Positions 49,457-58,157 of a DNA stretch of 64,000 nt are shown in pieces. A program made the position numbers and the translations under genes. The notes beneath the pieces were generated by a model that was not told the origin of the DNA, searched no databases, and saw only the letters and a list, made by a program, of their open reading frames with translations. Each line of letters begins with the position of its first letter. Position 1 is the first letter of the stretch. This DNA is from MED-G105 sp965263305 (GTDB lineage: Bacteria > Pseudomonadota > Alphaproteobacteria > Caulobacterales > Parvularculaceae): positions 1,984,001-2,048,000 of the forward strand of contig OZ253666.1 in assembly GCA_965263305.1 (NCBI GenBank), in the 5' to 3' direction.

Positions 49457-50725
49457 TTGCACCATTTCACATATAAAGGTGGCGTTCTTCATGCGGAAGA
49501 TGTCAACCTAGAAACACTAGCCGACGAGGTCGGGACCCCATTCTATTGCTATTCCGAGGCGACGTTGCGCCGCCATATCGGCGTTTTCCGGAAGGCTTTT
49601 GGCGGCATGGATATGCTCGCGGCCTATTCCGTAAAAGCGAATTCCAATCTTGCTGTGTTAAAAGTCATGGCGTCGGAAGGGGCTGGGGCGGATGTTGTCT
49701 CAGAGGGAGAATTGCGCCGCGCCCTCGCCGCCGGCGTGCCGGGGGAAAAAATTGTCTTCTCCGGCGTTGGCAAAACCGCCAGTGAAATGGCCTTCGCTCT
49801 TGATGTCGGGATTTGTCAGTTCAATGTGGAATCTGAAAACGAACTTGGTCTGTTAAATCGCATTGCTGGCGAAAAAGACCTGCGCGCGCCTATCGCGTTT
49901 CGCGTCAACCCGGATGTGAGCGCCGGCGGGCATGAAAAAATCTCCACCGGCAAGGCGGAGGATAAATTCGGCGTTGCCTGGTCTCAGGTGGAGCGGGTCT
50001 ACGCTGAGGCGGCCGCGATGCCCCATATCGATATCGTTGGCGTTGATGTGCATATCGGCTCCCAGATTACTGATCTTGCCCCATTTGAAACGGCGTTTAC
50101 GAAACTTGGTGGACTGATTGAACGGCTGCGCACCGCCGGTCACCGGATCGACCATGTTGATCTCGGCGGCGGGTTGGGCGTGCCCTATGCGCGAGACAAT
50201 GCTGTTCCGCCGCCTCCTGATGAATACGCCGCCCGCATTCGCGACATCGCAAAGGATTGGAACGCCCGCCTCATCTTTGAACCGGGCCGCATGGTGGCGG
50301 GCAATGCCGGCGTCCTTGTCGCCCGCGCTGTCTATGTAAAGGAAGGCGAGAAGACGCGCTTTCTCATTCTCGATGCGGCAATGAACGATCTCATCCGTCC
50401 GGCGCTCTACGACGCCTATCACGAGATTACGCCCGTGCGCGAGCCCGCCCTTGGCGTCGACCAAACACCCTATGACGTTGTGGGACCCGTCTGCGAAACG
50501 GGAGATAGGTTTGCAAAAGCCCGCTCGCTGCCGCCGGTCGGGGAGGGGGATCTCGTCGCCTTCATGACGGCGGGCGCCTATGGGGCGGTGCTCAGTTCAC
50601 AGTACAACACCCGCCCGCTCGCGCCGGAAGTGCTGGTGCGCGGCGACGAACACGCGGTCATCCGCCGACGGCCGAGTTACGAGGAAATGATGGCCCTGGA
50701 AGCAACGCCGGCTTGGTTGGGATGA
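49457..50725 (+). CDS. lysA: Diaminopimelate decarboxylase
   Basis: LysA decarboxylates meso-diaminopimelate to lysine using PLP. The 422-residue enzyme has the PLP lysine in AYSVKANSNLAVL, the HIGSQI segment, DLGGGLGVPY, and the C-terminal GPVCETGD and AGAYG motifs. A TTG start at 49457 with AGGAA six bases upstream gives the expected N-terminus. Its stop is followed by 38 bp and a convergent gene. Confidence 0.95.
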   Translation: MHHFTYKGGVLHAEDVNLETLADEVGTPFYCYSEATLRRHIGVFRKAFGGMDMLAAYSVKANSNLAVLKVMASEGAGADVVSEGELRRALAAGVPGEKIVFSGVGKTASEMAFALDVGICQFNVESENELGLLNRIAGEKDLRAPIAFRVNPDVSAGGHEKISTGKAEDKFGVAWSQVERVYAEAAAMPHIDIVGVDVHIGSQITDLAPFETAFTKLGGLIERLRTAGHRIDHVDLGGGLGVPYARDNAVPPPPDEYAARIRDIAKDWNARLIFEPGRMVAGNAGVLVARAVYVKEGEKTRFLILDAAMNDLIRPALYDAYHEITPVREPALGVDQTPYDVVGPVCETGDRFAKARSLPPVGEGDLVAFMTAGAYGAVLSSQYNTRPLAPEVLVRGDEHAVIRRRPSYEEMMALEATPAWLG

Positions 50726-50762
50726 TGGTGTGGGCCGGCTTTAGGCGATATTACCTATTCTC

Positions 50763-53700
50763 TCATTCCGACCGGCGCGGTGATGGCGTTCGGCCAAACG
50801 TCCATGGAACACCTTTTTCGTCCATCGACGCCTCGAAGACCGCGACATCGTCGTCAAGGGCAGACAAGTCCTTTAGGACAGCCTCCGCCTCCGTTGCCGC
50901 GATTTCATAGGCTTGTTTGTACACGCCGGTCACGGGCGAGAGCGCATCCCACTGTCCGCCAAATATCGAGCTTACGCGGCTCGTCAGTGACCAGGGCGTG
51001 CGCTCAAATCGGTTGCTAATGGTGTCATCGCCGCCAAGCCTTACCTCAAGCTGGTAGAGCCGATCGTCGAGGGCGTTGAGCGCGGTGCGATCGGCGTCGA
51101 CCGTTAAAGGCGCAATGAAGATCCCTCGACGTAACTCCTCGAGCCTGGTGCGAATTTCCGCCGCTTTCTGGCTCGCGCCGGAGACAACGCGATCAAGCTC
51201 GGCCGTGTCGGCCTGGAACGCCACCAACGCGTCGCGGTCAGCGCCGGTCGCCTCCTCAGGCGACAACCCTAGGGACTTGACGGTAAATGTCTGCGCGCTT
51301 GCGAGCGGTGTTTCCTCTCGATCAACGATCTTCGACAACTGCACTGTATAACGACCCAGCGCCACAAGACGGGCGCCGTCGCCGTTAGACCACGGATCGT
51401 CGTCAACGAGCGCTACCGGCCGCAAGGATGCGGCCCGTAAATCCCAAACAATTTGGTGGAAGCCTTTCTCCGCAGACCCCGTGATGCGCCGTACGACCGC
51501 GCCGTTCGCGTCCTTGATTGTCGCCACGATCGTGGGGGCGATCTCACGATCCTCCTTACGCAGCGCTTCCCAAGACGGAAGCGGCGTGTCGCCCCGATCT
51601 CCTTCAATTAAACGCTCCGCCTTGCGCCGCGCGTCACGTTTCGATTCATAGCCGTCACGAAGATAATAAGAGATCACGGCGCCGAAAGGGGGGTTGTCAG
51701 CCTTGAAGAAGGCGTCGCCTAGATTGCCCTTGCCTTCACCGCCGTATCCGCCCCAACGGTCGCCCTCCACGTAAAGGAAAGGATCGCGAATAGGATAAGA
51801 CGTCGCCTCCGCCTTTGCGAGATCAGCCTTTTTTGTGCGCAACGGAGAATAGTCGTCGAGCACATAAATCCCGCGCCCGAAGGTTGCAAGAACAAGGTCG
51901 TTTTCGCGGCGTTGGATCTCCACATCGCGGACGGAGATCGTCGGCAGATTGGAGAGCTCGTTCCAGGTTCCGCCGCCATCCTGCGTATAGAAGACACCGT
52001 ATTCGGTTCCAACGAATAGAAGATCCGGGTCCACATGGTCTTCCGCAATAGAGTGGACGGTCCCGTTCTCAGGAAGGTTTCCTGCGATCGCGCGCCATGT
52101 GCGACCGCGATCCTCCGTCTTCATCACATAGGGTTTGAAATCACCGCGTTTGTGATTATCGAAGACGGCGTAAGCCCTATCAGCGCTGTGGTTAGAGGCG
52201 ATGATTTGCTCCACATAGGTCATCTCCGGCACGCCGTTGACGCGATCTAGCGACCGCCAATCGCCGCCGCCGTTTTCGGAGACATGGATCATGCCATCGT
52301 CGGTGCCGACAAAAAGTAGATCAGCCTCAATCGGGCTCTCGGCGAACGAGATTGCCGATCCGTAAAATGACGTCCAGTAGTTCTTCCGAACTGCATCTAC
52401 TGACCAGACGCGCCCGCCGACTTTGAGCGCATTGCGATCGACGCCGCGACTTAAATCACCGCTGATGGCGACCCACGTATCGCCGCGATCGTCGGAGCGA
52501 AAGATCTTCTCGGCGCCGTAATAGAGACGCTTCGAATTGTGGGGCGATATCAAAAGCGGCGCATTCCAGTTCCAGTTATAGGCCTTCTCGCCGCTCGCAG
52601 GCTGTGGCGTTATCATCACCCGCTCCGTCGTGCGGCGATCATATCGCACAAGACCTCCATACTGATACTGAGCATAGATGATGTTAGGATCGTCCGGATC
52701 AATTTGCGGCTCAAACCCATCTCCGCCCAGAACAATCTCCCAATCGGAATTGACAATGCCGTGAACAAGGTTCGTTCTAGATGGTCCGCATAAAGTGTTA
52801 TTATCCTGAGTTCCCGCGCACACGTTGTAGAACGGCGCTTCATTGTCGACCGCAAGGCGGTAGAATTGGGTCACGGGCAAATTGAGGACGCGGCGGAACG
52901 TCTCGCCGCCGTCCCATGTCTCGTAAATTCCGCCATCGCCGCCAATATACAGGTGATCGCTGTCGTCCGGGTCAAACCAGATCGCGTGATCATCCACATG
53001 ACGATTGTCGTAGTCCATCTGCGCCCAAGTTCGCCCACCATCGAAGGATTCCCAATCAAACGTGTCGATTAGGATCACATGATCGGCGTCATTCGGATCT
53101 ACAGTCAGTTCGCCGTAATAGGCGCTGTCATTCGTGCCGCGATCGGAGCGCTTCTCCCAGGTCATGCCGAAATTACTGCTTTGGTAGACGCCCCCAACGT
53201 CGTCCTGTCCTACGACCGAGGCATAGACGATATTCGGATGGTTCGCAGACCAACCGAACGCTATGCGTCCCATGTCGACATCCGTCGGCAGACCGTCGCC
53301 GATCTCTTCCCAAGTCACGCCGCCATCATCGGTGCGGTATACGGCGGAGCCAGGCCCGCCATTAATAACCGCCCAAGTTCGACGGTAGCGCTCATAGGTG
53401 GAGACGATCATGCGGTCGGGGTCATCTGGGTGGATAACGAAATCGTTGGCGCCGGTGAATTCGTCGACGTCAAGGAGCTTTTTCCAGGTCTCGCCGCCAT
53501 CGCTCGTTTTGTAAAACCCGCGATCTCCGCCATCAGACCACAACGGGCCGATTGCGGCGACAAAAATCGTATCCGGATCGTTCGGATGAAAACGGATTTG
53601 ACCGATATGGCCAGAGTGCTCAAGGCCCATCCGCGTCCAAGTCTCGCCGCCGTCTACTGATTTATAAACGCCGTCGCCGGCGCCAACCGAGCGCTGATTG

Positions 53701-54095
53701 TTGTTCTCGCCGGTCCCAACCCAGATTTCGTTTGAGTTGAACGGATTCATTTTCACGACACCGGTCGCGTAAGATCCCTCATCGTCAAAAACCGGCGTCC
53801 AAGTCGTGCCAGCATTCTCGGTGCGCCAGACGCCGCCGGAAGCGACCGCGACGAAGAACCGGCTCTTGCGCTTCGGATCGAAAGCAAAATCGGCGATCCG
53901 GCCGGATGTATGAGCGGGCCCAATCATGCGAAGGGGCAATTCGCCATAAACGCCGTCCGTCCAAGGAGTTTCAGCTTCAGAACTTGTCGCGGCGGCGTTA
54001 ACGTCGCCTTCCGGCGCCTGGGCACAGGCGCGCGCGGCCAACGCCGTCATCGTCACCAGAATGGCAAGAGAAATCTTCGATCGGTAGCTCTTCAT
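50763..54095 (-). CDS. Exported BNR/Asp-box repeat (sortilin-like propeller) protein
   Basis: The 1110-residue protein has a signal peptide (1-25, ending ARACAQ) and a long beta-propeller region (~50-750) with many Asp-box motifs of the S-x-D-x-G-x-T-W type, for example SVDGGETW, TSDGGETW and TDDGGVTW. The C-terminal ~330 residues are different, with a helical part. Such proteins are exported glycan-binding or protein-interaction scaffolds. A strong AAAAGG site precedes the ATG at 54095. No catalytic residues are assigned. Confidence 0.88.
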   Translation of the reverse strand: MKSYRSKISLAILVTMTALAARACAQAPEGDVNAAATSSEAETPWTDGVYGELPLRMIGPAHTSGRIADFAFDPKRKSRFFVAVASGGVWRTENAGTTWTPVFDDEGSYATGVVKMNPFNSNEIWVGTGENNNQRSVGAGDGVYKSVDGGETWTRMGLEHSGHIGQIRFHPNDPDTIFVAAIGPLWSDGGDRGFYKTSDGGETWKKLLDVDEFTGANDFVIHPDDPDRMIVSTYERYRRTWAVINGGPGSAVYRTDDGGVTWEEIGDGLPTDVDMGRIAFGWSANHPNIVYASVVGQDDVGGVYQSSNFGMTWEKRSDRGTNDSAYYGELTVDPNDADHVILIDTFDWESFDGGRTWAQMDYDNRHVDDHAIWFDPDDSDHLYIGGDGGIYETWDGGETFRRVLNLPVTQFYRLAVDNEAPFYNVCAGTQDNNTLCGPSRTNLVHGIVNSDWEIVLGGDGFEPQIDPDDPNIIYAQYQYGGLVRYDRRTTERVMITPQPASGEKAYNWNWNAPLLISPHNSKRLYYGAEKIFRSDDRGDTWVAISGDLSRGVDRNALKVGGRVWSVDAVRKNYWTSFYGSAISFAESPIEADLLFVGTDDGMIHVSENGGGDWRSLDRVNGVPEMTYVEQIIASNHSADRAYAVFDNHKRGDFKPYVMKTEDRGRTWRAIAGNLPENGTVHSIAEDHVDPDLLFVGTEYGVFYTQDGGGTWNELSNLPTISVRDVEIQRRENDLVLATFGRGIYVLDDYSPLRTKKADLAKAEATSYPIRDPFLYVEGDRWGGYGGEGKGNLGDAFFKADNPPFGAVISYYLRDGYESKRDARRKAERLIEGDRGDTPLPSWEALRKEDREIAPTIVATIKDANGAVVRRITGSAEKGFHQIVWDLRAASLRPVALVDDDPWSNGDGARLVALGRYTVQLSKIVDREETPLASAQTFTVKSLGLSPEEATGADRDALVAFQADTAELDRVVSGASQKAAEIRTRLEELRRGIFIAPLTVDADRTALNALDDRLYQLEVRLGGDDTISNRFERTPWSLTSRVSSIFGGQWDALSPVTGVYKQAYEIAATEAEAVLKDLSALDDDVAVFEASMDEKGVPWTFGRTPSPRRSE

Positions 54096-54338
54096 TGGTG
54101 TACCTTTTTTCGTATCAAACGAGACCGTGCGAGCGACATTGGGACAAAACTAGTGAGCCATATACTCTCATAGAATTAACCGCACTCTCGCGTTGCTCAC
54201 CGCGATCGAAGTATAGGGACCTCGCTCTAACAGGTTCAATAGGAGAGTGTTGCTATTTGGGCAACATGTGCGCTTACGACGCCTAAGCCCTATCTCAATA
54301 GGTGCGACGGAAGGCTTATTGCGTCAGCTCTCTAGCCT

Positions 54339-55277
54339 TTAAGCCGCAAGCTTTGGTTCTACGAATGCGTCAAAGGCCTGCCAGTATTGATCTCGGAATT
54401 CGTCGCGCTCCATCATGATTTCGTGCAAGGCGTCTTGTATCACGATGGTCTCAATATAGTCGCTCTGTTCGGCGAGCCAGAGATGGTCTTGGGCGCTGAT
54501 CAAGCGGTCGTCACTGGCGGAAATAATGCGCACCGGTGTTTTGAGATTCGTGAGGCGCCCGGGTTTATGGATATCGTCGATCGCCGCGGTCGCGGCGCGC
54601 ACCCAGCCGTAAGTGGGCTCGCGCAAGGCGGCGTTCGGGGCGGCGACCTGTAGCGCGCGAAAACGTTCATGGCGCGCTTCATCCGATGTCAGAACATTAC
54701 CTTCAAAGGCAAGGGAGTGTTCTTTCACTCCCGCAACACCCTGGCGCGAGGCGCCGAGCGCCGAGCCGATTTGACTAATCGCGCGCACAACGGCGCGCCG
54801 GATCGGGTCATTATAAATCTGTGTCATTGGCGCGCATAAAACCGCGCCGGCGAAACGGTCATCGCCATCGGCGAGGCGTTGCAGCGCGGGTAGACCGCCC
54901 ATGGAGTGCGTGACCAGGAAGTATGGCCCTTTAAAACGGGGCTCGGCGATCTTTTTGAAAAGGCAATCAAGATCCGCGCGGAAGACGCCAAAATCCTGGA
55001 TATGGCCTTTCTCGCGGATCGGCAGGAAGCGTTCGGACAGACCTTGGCCGCGCCAATCCATGGTGACGACGTTCAGCCCACGGTCATGAAGATCGCCAAT
55101 CACCTCGAAATATTTCTCGATAAACTCGCAACGCCCGTTGAGGAGGATCGCCGTGCCCTTCGGCGTCGGCGCGGGGAACACCGCCGCGCGCACCGAGCCG
55201 CCATCCATGCAGACCATATCAAGCGCTTCGGCGTTTTCAGGGACCGGGTTCGATGGAATACGGATGAAGTCTGCCAT
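54339..55277 (-). CDS. Alpha/beta hydrolase, monoacylglycerol-lipase-like
   Basis: The 312-residue protein has a nucleophile motif THSMGGLPAL (GxSxG variant with Ser) and the N-terminal NGRCEFIEKYFEV and DWRGQGLSER segments typical of lysophospholipase/monoacylglycerol lipases (PldB-like); a catalytic His in DALHEIMMERDE follows. It hydrolyses lipid esters. It lies alone between the BNR gene and the SCP2 gene. Confidence 0.88.
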   Translation of the reverse strand: MADFIRIPSNPVPENAEALDMVCMDGGSVRAAVFPAPTPKGTAILLNGRCEFIEKYFEVIGDLHDRGLNVVTMDWRGQGLSERFLPIREKGHIQDFGVFRADLDCLFKKIAEPRFKGPYFLVTHSMGGLPALQRLADGDDRFAGAVLCAPMTQIYNDPIRRAVVRAISQIGSALGASRQGVAGVKEHSLAFEGNVLTSDEARHERFRALQVAAPNAALREPTYGWVRAATAAIDDIHKPGRLTNLKTPVRIISASDDRLISAQDHLWLAEQSDYIETIVIQDALHEIMMERDEFRDQYWQAFDAFVEPKLAA

Positions 55278-55337
55278 GGCCTATTTCCTTGTCGTTTTTA
55301 TTGATGATAGGCGATTGTCGATGGATTGGCGATGGCG

Positions 55338-55676
55338 CTAATGATGGGTGGCTGTCAATTGTAAGCGCGCCATGACGCTCATATCCCCGGCGACGATCAA
55401 GCGCCCGGAAAGATACGCGCTTTCAAGGGCGTTGTTCCGGGTGAAAATCTGCAGCAGGGTCTCCGCCTTCGCCTTCCAGTGGAGGCTCGGGGCTGTGTCG
55501 TTTTCAAATGGGCCGTCGTTAATCACGCAGCTCACCTCGCGCCCGTCAATCATGATCGGCGCGCCGCCATCCGCGATGGTGATCATGATGACCCCATTAA
55601 ACCCGAGTTGGAAAGCGCTTGCGGCGCTTTCCAAAAGGCTTTGGCGTTGAAGGTCGCCTGGCGTGTCAGCCACCAT
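55338..55676 (-). CDS. SCP2 sterol-binding domain protein
   Basis: The 112-residue single-domain protein has the SCP2 fold pattern: FNGVIMITIADGG, DGREVSCVI, the central AKAETLLQIFTRN and the ending YLSGRLIVAGDMSVMARLQ. SCP2 domains bind lipids in a hydrophobic tunnel. Its ATG overlaps the stop of the preceding gene (TAATG), so it is coupled to the exported methyltransferase-like lipoprotein. Confidence 0.85.
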   Translation of the reverse strand: MVADTPGDLQRQSLLESAASAFQLGFNGVIMITIADGGAPIMIDGREVSCVINDGPFENDTAPSLHWKAKAETLLQIFTRNNALESAYLSGRLIVAGDMSVMARLQLTATHH

Positions 55677-56602
55677 TATTCGCCCGCTTCGGCGTTGGCT
55701 GGTTTGCGAAACCGCAAGGTCATGCGATCGCTTTCGCCGATGGCGTCGTATTTATCGCGGTCGAACCCCGGTTCAGGGATGCCCGCGGCGCGGGTTGATC
55801 GGCGCACCGGCGGCAATGTCCACACGCCGAACGGATGGTCTTTCGTGTCGGCGGCATTGGCGTTTATTTCGCTGCCTTCTTCAAAAACAAAACCGGCCGC
55901 TTCAGCTAATTCGATCACCGTGGAGACTTTGACGTAGCCGTCGCCGTTTTCAGCGTCTTCATTGGCGCGGTGTTCGACAACGCCCAAAACGCCGCCCGGC
56001 TTCAACGCGTCGTAGAACGACCCAAAGGCGATTGACCCGCCGTCGCCGCGCAACCAGTTATGCACATTACGGAAGGTATAAACCGCATCGGCCGTGCCGG
56101 CGGGCGCCACTTCCTGCCCAAAGACTGATATGCGCACATCGCCGTATAGCTCAGGCTTGCCGCCATAGGCTTCCTTAAACGCGGCCACAGCGCGGGCGGA
56201 ACGCTCAGAGCGTTCTGGGTCGCGCCCGGCTGCGTAATAAACGCCGCCGCCGGTTTTGATGTAGGGCGCGATAACATTCGTGTACCAGCCGCCGCCCGGC
56301 GTAATTTCAACGACCGTGTCGCTGGGCTGCAACCCGAAAAACGCCAACGTCTCTTTTGGATGGCGCCATTGATCGCGTGCTTTTTCTTCCGGGCTGCGAT
56401 GATCGCCAGCGATGACCGCGTCGAGGAGCGCGCTCGGGTCTTGGGACTGCGCGGCTGCTTCACTGATGGCCGCTTCTGCGCTGGCGGCGGCGTCGGCGTC
56501 AACGGCAGTGACAGCCCCTTCGCCCCCGCCGCCGCATGCCGCCAATAAACCGGCGCAAAGGATCGAAATGGATCCGTTATTTAAGAATGTCGTACCGCGC
56601 AT
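55676..56602 (-). CDS. Exported methyltransferase-like lipoprotein
   Basis: The 308-residue precursor has a lipobox LAAC (Cys23) and Ala-rich linker (~30-60), then a methyltransferase fold: VVEITPGGGWYTNVI (motif I), GRDPERSERS, and the late LKPGGVLGVVEHRA. A lipid-anchored, envelope-located protein with a SAM-binding fold is odd because SAM is cytoplasmic; relatives of this kind are known in alphaproteobacteria. It is coupled to the SCP2 gene. Activity and methyl donor are unproven. Confidence 0.8.
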   Translation of the reverse strand: MRGTTFLNNGSISILCAGLLAACGGGGEGAVTAVDADAAASAEAAISEAAAQSQDPSALLDAVIAGDHRSPEEKARDQWRHPKETLAFFGLQPSDTVVEITPGGGWYTNVIAPYIKTGGGVYYAAGRDPERSERSARAVAAFKEAYGGKPELYGDVRISVFGQEVAPAGTADAVYTFRNVHNWLRGDGGSIAFGSFYDALKPGGVLGVVEHRANEDAENGDGYVKVSTVIELAEAAGFVFEEGSEINANAADTKDHPFGVWTLPPVRRSTRAAGIPEPGFDRDKYDAIGESDRMTLRFRKPANAEAGE

Positions 56603-56845
56603 AGAAGCACCTTTGCTTTTCTCAAGGTTTTCTGAAGGCTGGGATCAGCCGCTCTCCGAAAACGGGCTTTATGTCTTATGTGGGCCCGATTCGCCGGCCT
56701 CTTAACACGGGTTCTGACAGGCGAATAGGTTTCGCGCCCCACCTTGAGGGGATGAATGGCGATGGGCTCCGAAAACCTCTTCAAATATGGGTGATCGGTT
56801 TTGCTGCACGCGCGAATGGCGATCATTTTTTTGGATTTAGGCGCC

Positions 56846-56873
56846 CTTGAAACCCCGGCGGGGGACCCCATCT
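56846..56873 (+). promoter_or_regulatory. RpoH (sigma-32) promoter of hsp20
   Basis: CTTGAAA (-35) and CCCCATCT (-10) are separated by 13 bp, a near-perfect heat-shock promoter. Transcription would start about 56880. Confidence 0.85.
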
Positions 56874-56879
56874 CTTTTC

Positions 56880-56987
56880 TGTCAGCGGCCGTCAGGCGTT
56901 GGCGCGCTTTACTGAAATCATGTCCGCTGATGGAGTGGTTTTAAGGCGCTTTTTCCATCCTTGCTTAGATAAGAAGGACTATAATCC
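56880..56987 (+). promoter_or_regulatory. ROSE-type RNA thermometer in the hsp20 leader
   Basis: The ~108-nt leader ends with a hairpin: TCCTTGCTT (56958-56966) pairs with AAGAAGGA (56971-56978), leaving a bulged G. It contains TTGCT, the ROSE U(U/C)GCU core, and sequesters the AAGGA ribosome site 9 bases before the ATG. Heat would melt it and expose the site. Confidence 0.75.
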
Positions 56988-57449
56988 ATGCGTAGTTATG
57001 ACTTAACGCCCCTTTACCGTAACAGTGTTGGCTTTGACCGGATGTTCGATTTGTTGGACACCCTTGGCAAGTCGGACGCCGGCGGATACCCCCCTTACAA
57101 TATCGAACGTCTTGATGAAGACGACTATCGCATCACCTTAGCGGTCGCCGGTTTTAGCGAAGCCGATCTTGAGGTTGAAGTGCATGAAAACACCCTGAAA
57201 ATCACCGGCAAAAACACCAGCAGCGAGAGTGACGCCCCGCGCACCTATCTGCACCAGGGCATCGCCGGGCGATCCTTTGAGCGCCGCTTCCAGCTTGCCG
57301 ATCATGTGCGCATCGACGGCGCCTCTTTGAAAGACGGCTTACTGAATATCGATTTGCGCCGCGAAGTGCCGGAGGCGAAAAAGCCCCGCAAGATCGCCAT
57401 CAACGAAGACGCCACGCTGAAGGTCGTGAAATCGTCTTCCGCCGCCTAA
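56988..57449 (+). CDS. Hsp20-family small heat-shock protein
   Basis: The 153-residue alpha-crystallin protein has the N-terminal MRSYDLTPLYRNSVGFDRMF, the ACD strands YNIERLDEDDYRITLAVAGF, and HQGIAGRSFERRFQL with GLLNIDLRREVPE, like IbpA of E. coli. It holds unfolding proteins. Double heat control (RpoH promoter plus RNA thermometer) is visible upstream. An intrinsic terminator follows. Confidence 0.95.
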   Translation: MRSYDLTPLYRNSVGFDRMFDLLDTLGKSDAGGYPPYNIERLDEDDYRITLAVAGFSEADLEVEVHENTLKITGKNTSSESDAPRTYLHQGIAGRSFERRFQLADHVRIDGASLKDGLLNIDLRREVPEAKKPRKIAINEDATLKVVKSSSAA

Positions 57450-57456
57450 AATAAAG

Positions 57457-57478
57457 GGGCGGCGCACCGCCGCCGCCC
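57457..57478 (+). terminator. Intrinsic terminator after hsp20
   Basis: GGGCGGCG-CACCGC-CGCCGCCC is an 8-bp perfect stem, followed by a pyrimidine tract (TCTCCTTTTTCTCT). Confidence 0.7.
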
Positions 57479-57727
57479 TCTCCTTTTTCTCTGTTCTCTC
57501 CGGGCCCTGTTCTCTCTCGGCCTGTTCTCTCCCAGCATTGTGCAAATCCATAATGGGGTGATCCCATGGCGGATTTGCGCAATGTTGCTTTTTTCTCGCC
57601 CTCCTGGCGCCCGGAAGCGGTGCGATGGTCCCCATCGAACATCTAGCGACGTCCTGGAGCGCTTGGCCGATGACGGCGGGGCGCCGGGCTGCTATGCTCA
57701 AACAATTGGGAGAGGGCGATATCCATC

Positions 57728-58042
57728 ATGACATTGGTGCACATTTCAGGATTTGCGAGACCCGGCCATCGGCGCGTTGCAACGGGGGCGCTGTTGTGCT
57801 GCGCCATGGCGATCCTCATGGTGACCCTCGCCGGCTGCGCCGGCGTCAGCCGCCCCGCATGGCTGCGCGCTGACGCGCCGAAGGACATCACCATCGATTA
57901 TGACCCGGCCAACGCAACAGCGGCCAACGCCGACAACGAAGCCCTAGACCAATGCGGCGCATACGGAAAGACGGCCCATTTCATCGACGAAACCATGAGC
58001 CCATCCGCGCGCCTGCGCCACCGGCATTATGAATGCCGGTAG
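57728..58042 (+). CDS. Small predicted lipoprotein
   Basis: The 104-residue precursor has a hydrophobic signal with lipobox LAGC (Cys37) and a short mature part with DNEALDQCGAYGKTAHFIDE. An ATG in the signal (M27 or M31) could be the true start, giving a usual-length signal peptide. The function is unknown. Confidence 0.6.
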   Translation: MTLVHISGFARPGHRRVATGALLCCAMAILMVTLAGCAGVSRPAWLRADAPKDITIDYDPANATAANADNEALDQCGAYGKTAHFIDETMSPSARLRHRHYECR

Positions 58043-58157
58043 GGGGGGATGCTGGTTGGATTGTTGATGTGAAGCGGATGGCGGGTTGATCCCAAGAGCG
58101 GACATTGGGAGCACTACATGATATCGACGTTAGAACAAGTAAGTTCGGTGCCCCGCT

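Larger units (their letters stand above)
56603..56987. other. hsp20 upstream region
   Basis: This ~385-bp region holds the RpoH-type promoter (56846-56873) and the ROSE-like leader (56880-56987). The rest has no gene. Confidence 0.6.
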
